From Bacteroidota bacterium (GTDB lineage: Bacteria > Bacteroidota > Bacteroidia > Chitinophagales > Chitinophagaceae): 64,000 nucleotides of DNA. Where the stretch lies: the NCBI GenBank assembly GCA_026391455.1, contig JAPLEH010000023.1, forward strand, positions 1-64,000, given 5' to 3'. A model generated the notes under the pieces. That model made no database searches. It had not been told where the DNA came from and saw nothing but the letters and a program-made list of their open reading frames with translations. Below, piece after piece: positions 61,001 to 64,000 of the stretch. Within the stretch, counting starts at the first letter, position 1; the number at the start of each line of letters is the position of its first letter. The translations under genes were made by a program, and so were the position numbers.

Positions 61001-61694
61001 TATGATCGGCCCTTCCTATTTTCAATACAGCGCCAGCCGTGCCGATAACCTGAATAATATTTTAACGGACCGTAATCTGTCGGGACTGAATCAGGAAAGA
61101 ATATTCTCGCAAAAGAAATACCTGGGTGCCAAAGTGCTGATGCGTCTCGATAACCGCAACAATGAATTCTTTCCCACGCGCGGTATGCTCTGGAACAATC
61201 AATTGGTATCCATGGCCGGTATTGGAAGCGGCAGTAATAATATCACCAGTATCAGTTCTGATATGACCGTATATGCCAGTCTGAGTGACCCTGCCAAAGT
61301 AGTGGCGGTATTAAAATTCGGAGGTGGTAAGTTATTAAACAAGAACTATGAATTCTTTCAGGCCATGAATTTCGGTGCCAACAATGGCTTGCCAGCATTC
61401 CGCAAAAACAGGTATGCCGGCAGGGCTTCCCTCTATTCCGGCATTGAAATGAAATTCAAATTATTCGACCTTAATTCCTTTATGCTGCCTGGCACAGTTG
61501 GTATATCCGGCTTCTACAATACAGGAAGGGTATGGCAACCCGGAGATAACAGAGGTAGCTGGCATGGTGCTTATGGATGCAGTTTATATATCAATCCACT
61601 CAACCTGTTTACTATTTCCGGCAGTGCCGGGTTTATGGATAAAGAACGCTTTTACAATATTACCATTGGTACTAAAATGAACCTGACGTTTTAA
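58041..61694 (+). CDS. Fusion of metallophosphatase, kinase-like domain and Omp85-like barrel
   Basis: The product has 1217 residues with a signal peptide to about L-F-A-Q. Domain 1 (25-360) is a calcineurin-like metallophosphatase with every metal motif: G-D-A-G (32-35), G-D-N (64-66), G-N-H-D (107-110), C-H-H-P (210-213) and G-H-D-H (292-295). Domain 2 (400-780) is paralogous to the 852-residue neighbour: G-G-G-K-Q-T-R (441-447), G-D-F-D-R-H-F-D-Q-W-K-W (585-596), P-R-D-R-D-Q-A-L-F (611-619). Next come RTX-like turns (G-G-K-G-S-D-T-F). Residues about 860-1217 form the barrel, ending K-M-N-L-T-F. A phosphatase and a kinase-like domain held at the outer membrane in one chain is unusual. The partner gene is divergent, 354 bp away. 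Confidence 0.83.
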   Translation: MKKKAVLITCLILLHFPLFAQDTISQRIVLIGDAGQLTNGKHPVVDAVRNMIPLDNKTTILFLGDNLYKHGLPDDQNKEYYNQAKAVLDSQLSVADNTPAKVYMIPGNHDWENGSRNGFDAIVRQQLYVDFLGKPNVKYYPEDGCPGPVELILGKDSSVAVILFDSQWWIHAYDKPEIESDCSCKTKDELVTQIGDLLARNSKRLVLIACHHPFESNGMHGGYYTLKQHIFPFTDIKKSMYIPLPVLGSIYPIARSVFGTPQDLKHPNYANMVEQITEVVKASSPNVIFVSGHDHNLQYIKKNGYNYIVSGGGCKQNRTSKNRASMYNSTATGFSVMEISKNKNVTVTFYTVSDTAVHKDYSSTMMNFSTLAEAPVAAKEESVPVFKDTVNRAARKDYKPIGGLKKFFMGQNYRPEWSTQVNMKVLHLRTEKGGLKIKSLGGGKQTRTLQLTDKHGKEWILRSSIKNTANIIPDVYRSEMAKNLVTELSSASHPYASLVIPELANVLHIAVPHPELFFVPDDPALGIYRPLFANTVCMLEEKEPSFDGSNTKTTAKTFNKMLEENDHRPDQPAVLRARLLDMVLGDFDRHFDQWKWGSTDTGKGKIYYPIPRDRDQALFYSDGFLLRAISGRAMPFLKGFRYQIPKVNWLGYTARDFDRFFMAELSKDQWKETISAVQEKLSDTVIRFALKKMPVEIQSLRNEKIAAKLISRRNLLTSEGMKYYNFISRKVNVVGSNLKEYFKVSKQENGQLQVRVYARNKGNDTSFIMYNRIFDPAVTKEIRLFGLHDNDVFEIDEDAVSRIKIRIIGGKGSDTFDIRGRTEAILYDQKDGGNVIRHSNHAKNRFSLFEPGNDKTIVGFNYNTTRLPQLIMGYNSDDGMIVGAGIARRTFGFRNLPYASDQKLGVLYAPGSNAWQLNYKGEFNHITRGYDLLVNMNYASPSLHNFFGLGNNSVALEGKEEKFYQTRYKTFEAEVLARKRVFDKLHFMIGPSYFQYSASRADNLNNILTDRNLSGLNQERIFSQKKYLGAKVLMRLDNRNNEFFPTRGMLWNNQLVSMAGIGSGSNNITSISSDMTVYASLSDPAKVVAVLKFGGGKLLNKNYEFFQAMNFGANNGLPAFRKNRYAGRASLYSGIEMKFKLFDLNSFMLPGTVGISGFYNTGRVWQPGDNRGSWHGAYGCSLYINPLNLFTISGSAGFMDKERFYNITIGTKMNLTF

Positions 61695-61805
61695 AGGAAT
61701 ACATCTGTGAAAGGCAGTTGTAAAAAATATTTGCGAGCAGGTGATCCCCGACCCGGTATAGTACTCGTTTCTTTGTTTGATTCAAAAACCGTGTAACCCA
61801 TTTGC

Positions 61806-62459
61806 ATGAAACCCTCATTCAGAAAGCTACAGGCAGGCCGGACCGGTTTATTTGTGTTTGCCTCCCTGTTATTTATCACAATTACGATACTGGTGTTTGT
61901 ACAACACAGCCAGTGGCCGGATGATCCTGTATTTGCTTTCATCTCCCCCTACCGGAATGCAGACTTTACCCGCAGCATGAATTTCGTTACTTTTTATGGT
62001 AATCATGATTTCCTGGTACCCGCAAACTTGCTGCTGGTGATCCTGTTCTTTGTACGAAAAAACAAAGGGCTTGCATGGTTTACCTTAGTTACGGCGCTCA
62101 GCAGCCTGGGTCTCATGTCGCTGATCAAAAACCTCGTCCAGCGTCATCGCCCTGTAGCGCCATTGGTATCGGGCGTAACGAATTATAGTTTTCCCAGCGG
62201 CCATGCCTTTATGAGTGTGGCTTTTTACGGGTTGCTGATCTGGCTGGCCCTCACCTATTATAGTAAAGACAAGTGGAAACAGCGGCTCCTGATTTTGTTT
62301 TTATTGTTGCTGATATTTACCATCGGTTTCAGCCGCATCTACCTGCGACTGCATTATACCACCGATGTAGTTGCAGGATTATGTCTGGGCACGATGTGGT
62401 TGCTGATCCTGCTTACATTGGCGGAAATATGGTTATTCCGGCAAAAAAAAAGAAGCTGA
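61806..62459 (+). CDS. PAP2-family membrane phosphatase
   Basis: The product has 217 residues with about six transmembrane helices. The three phosphatase motifs are present: K-N-L-V-Q-R-H-R-P (K-x6-R-P), F-P-S-G-H-A-F (P-S-G-H) and S-R-I-Y-L-R-L-H-Y-T-T-D (S-R-x5-H-x3-D). Members dephosphorylate lipid phosphates such as phosphatidate, undecaprenyl diphosphate or lipid A precursors at the outer face of the inner membrane. The gene follows the metallophosphatase fusion by 111 bp on the same strand; shared transcription is possible. A TTTCTTTG box (61768-61775, one mismatch) could be its own promoter. Confidence 0.92.
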   Translation: MKPSFRKLQAGRTGLFVFASLLFITITILVFVQHSQWPDDPVFAFISPYRNADFTRSMNFVTFYGNHDFLVPANLLLVILFFVRKNKGLAWFTLVTALSSLGLMSLIKNLVQRHRPVAPLVSGVTNYSFPSGHAFMSVAFYGLLIWLALTYYSKDKWKQRLLILFLLLLIFTIGFSRIYLRLHYTTDVVAGLCLGTMWLLILLTLAEIWLFRQKKRS

Positions 62460-62461
62460 AT

Positions 62462-64000
62462 TTATTTCTTATAAACAAATTTCAATATAGTGGCAATTCC
62501 TTCCCCACCCTCATTGGAAATATACAAATCGCCGTTGGGCGCAAAGGTCATGCCCTCGGGCTGATTGTACAGTACGGGATCCAGTCGTATGGCCTGTTCC
62601 GGTTTGCCGTCTTTACTGGCCACTACCAGCAATTTTCCCACTGAAGCCACGATATACAACTTCCCATTTACCGGATTGATACCCGCCGCAGAAGGTTTGA
62701 ACTCCGCCATTTCATCCTTGAGCATTTTTTGTATTTCGCTGATCTGAATGGTATATACCGGGGAAGGACTGAATGTTTTGGTGGCCAGATCGAAGCGATA
62801 GGCGGCACGTATTGCATCTTTCTCATGATGGCAATCCTTGCACAACAATATCAGCGATTTGCCATCTCCATCGAGGTACATGGTTTCGAATTCATTTTTG
62901 GGAATACCCAATGAATAGGTTTGGGTGGAGAAGGTACTGTCCTTAGTATCCACCTGTACTACTTCACCTGTACTGACTAGCATATACACGGCGTCCGGGG
63001 TATATACGATATCTTCATAATCACTCTTACCCCCGAATTTTATTTTGCCGGCAGCATTGTCATTTTTGTTTGCAAAATCAATTGTAAAAATATCGCCTTT
63101 CTCATCGTTTTCACCAAGTATCACATCCCTGCCGGGAACCCACGCCATACCGGAAATCTCATGCAGGTGTTTACCCAGTTCCATTTTATCATCTGGAGTA
63201 GCAAAGTTGTACCCGGAACTGTCCGTTGTTTTATTTTCAGTCGCGCTGTTTTCATTGTACCGGAATTTTAAAATGGTGGGTTTTGAATTCACCCCTTCAT
63301 TGGTAATGTACAGGTCGCCACGGGGAGAAAAAGTGATGCCTTCCGGTTGCGGGAACATTTTAGGTGACAGACGATACACGGCTTCCACTTTACCATTGAG
63401 ATCGGCAATCGCCAGTTGGTTACTCGCAGAAGAAAGAATGAATAATTTTTTCAACCTCGGGTGAATGGCTGCGGCGGAGGGTTGAAACTTTGAAGACTTA
63501 GCCGGTGCCATTTCCTTCACTTTAGCCGCATCGATGGTAAATATCGGTTTATTGTCAAACCCGATAGAATCCGGGTAAAAAGCAAAAGCGCTTACCGAAT
63601 TGCTGTTGTCGGAGCCACAATTCTTACAGATCAATACGAGTGCATGGCGGGATGGATCGGTATACAATGTTTCAAAATCATTGTCGCCGGCAATTTTGAT
63701 ACTGGCTTCATCTACCGGGGGCAGCATTTTACCAGTTAAGTCGCGGGTGAGTTTTACGAGGTGACCTTTGCTTTTTAAAATATAGACAGATGCACCATAG
63801 ATGGCCACATCTTCATAATCTTCGGTTGAATTTCCGATAGGTGGCTCTTCGGTAGAAATACGAAGGTCTTTATCCAGAATGAACAGGCGGCCGGTTTCAT
63901 CGTTCACTGCATAGAATACCTTATTCACAGAATCATACACGAGCCCGGAAATTTCGCGCAGTTTAAGGTCCATTTTGGTGACCACTGCTTCGGAAAAATT
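62462..64000 (-). CDS. Tandem SdiA-regulated-type propeller protein, 5' end outside the window
   Basis: The reverse-strand frame is still open at the right edge (it reads N-F-S-E-A-V-V-T-K-M-D-L-K-L at its visible start), so the N-terminus and any signal peptide are outside. A GTG at 63985 and ATG at 63973 are internal candidates only. The 513 visible codons encode two similar halves. Each starts with L-R/H-E-I-S-G-L/M and a V-N-D-E-x-G or E-N-D-E-x-G motif, then has an L-I-C-K-N-C or L-L-C-K-D-C motif and ends with P-E-G-I/M-T-F-S/A-P-x-G-D-L-Y-I-x-N-E-G. This fits the YjiK/SdiA-regulated propeller family, here duplicated. Function unknown. It is convergent with the PAP2 gene. Confidence 0.8.
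   Translation of the reverse strand, partial: NFSEAVVTKMDLKLREISGLVYDSVNKVFYAVNDETGRLFILDKDLRISTEEPPIGNSTEDYEDVAIYGASVYILKSKGHLVKLTRDLTGKMLPPVDEASIKIAGDNDFETLYTDPSRHALVLICKNCGSDNSNSVSAFAFYPDSIGFDNKPIFTIDAAKVKEMAPAKSSKFQPSAAAIHPRLKKLFILSSASNQLAIADLNGKVEAVYRLSPKMFPQPEGITFSPRGDLYITNEGVNSKPTILKFRYNENSATENKTTDSSGYNFATPDDKMELGKHLHEISGMAWVPGRDVILGENDEKGDIFTIDFANKNDNAAGKIKFGGKSDYEDIVYTPDAVYMLVSTGEVVQVDTKDSTFSTQTYSLGIPKNEFETMYLDGDGKSLILLCKDCHHEKDAIRAAYRFDLATKTFSPSPVYTIQISEIQKMLKDEMAEFKPSAAGINPVNGKLYIVASVGKLLVVASKDGKPEQAIRLDPVLYNQPEGMTFAPNGDLYISNEGGEGIATILKFVYKK

Overview
This 64 kb window reads as a chromosomal segment of a Bacteroidota bacterium, most likely Chitinophagaceae or a close relative. The basis is type IX secretion (T9SS) C-terminal sorting domains (gliding-motility-associated and Por-type tails), the gliding ABC subunit GldA, the DUF1800/DUF1501 gene pair, many short lipoproteins with Bacteroidota-type lipoboxes, and promoter boxes of the TAnnTTTG type rather than TATAAT. 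I see no rRNA, tRNA, CRISPR array, prophage or insertion-sequence transposase. Family-level taxonomy is inference.

Layout. 1-2.9 kb: the 5' part of a class D beta-lactamase running off the left edge, then unassigned lipoproteins, including a 42-residue one. 3-7.4 kb: kbl, a short exported protein, and an ECF sigma / anti-sigma-like / outer-membrane barrel operon. 7.7-11.3 kb: L,D-transpeptidase, alpha/beta hydrolase, C1 cysteine peptidase and an integral membrane protein. 11.3-15.9 kb: an AlbA_2-ATPase regulator and an 894-residue LRR-Roc-COR (ROCO) GTPase, bounded by G/C-rich hairpin repeats that include degenerate copies of the acs 3' end. 15.9-21 kb: acs facing away from a metabolite:H+ symporter-type MFS transporter, and a two-helix membrane protein. 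21.2-26 kb: a small exported protein followed by an ABC exporter with degenerate catalytic motifs, HlyD and TolC genes.

26-33.7 kb is a coherent inorganic-carbon and sodium region: SulP anion transporter, beta-carbonic anhydrase, LysR regulator, isocitrate dehydrogenase, SbtA-type Na+/bicarbonate symporter and NhaD Na+/H+ antiporter. After a 250-bp structured repeat come gldA, a lipoprotein, an M16 metallopeptidase and a T9SS cargo protein (34-41 kb). 41-44.6 kb holds core genes: enolase, a DivIC/FtsB-like division protein, a tiny anti-sigma-like protein and endonuclease III. 44.7-51.4 kb holds a beta-propeller-like T9SS cargo, a short tandem repeat, the DUF1800-DUF1501 pair and an outer-membrane barrel. 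51.5-55 kb has a 795-residue GAF-containing protein and an exported protein.

55-64 kb is the most unusual part. Two divergent paralogues share a domain with kinase-like D-x-D-R-H-x-D-Q-W and P-R-D-R-D-Q-A motifs, two RTX-like GGxGxD turns and a C-terminal Omp85-like barrel. The larger one (1217 residues) adds an N-terminal calcineurin-like metallophosphatase. A PAP2 phosphatase and a duplicated SdiA-regulated-type propeller protein, cut by the right edge, follow.

The strongest candidates for something undescribed are the phosphatase/kinase-like/barrel pair, the motif-degenerate ABC exporter operon, the DIC/Na+ cluster in what looks like a heterotroph, and the acs-tail repeats around the ROCO locus. 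All functional statements rest on motif reading by eye; no database search was run.
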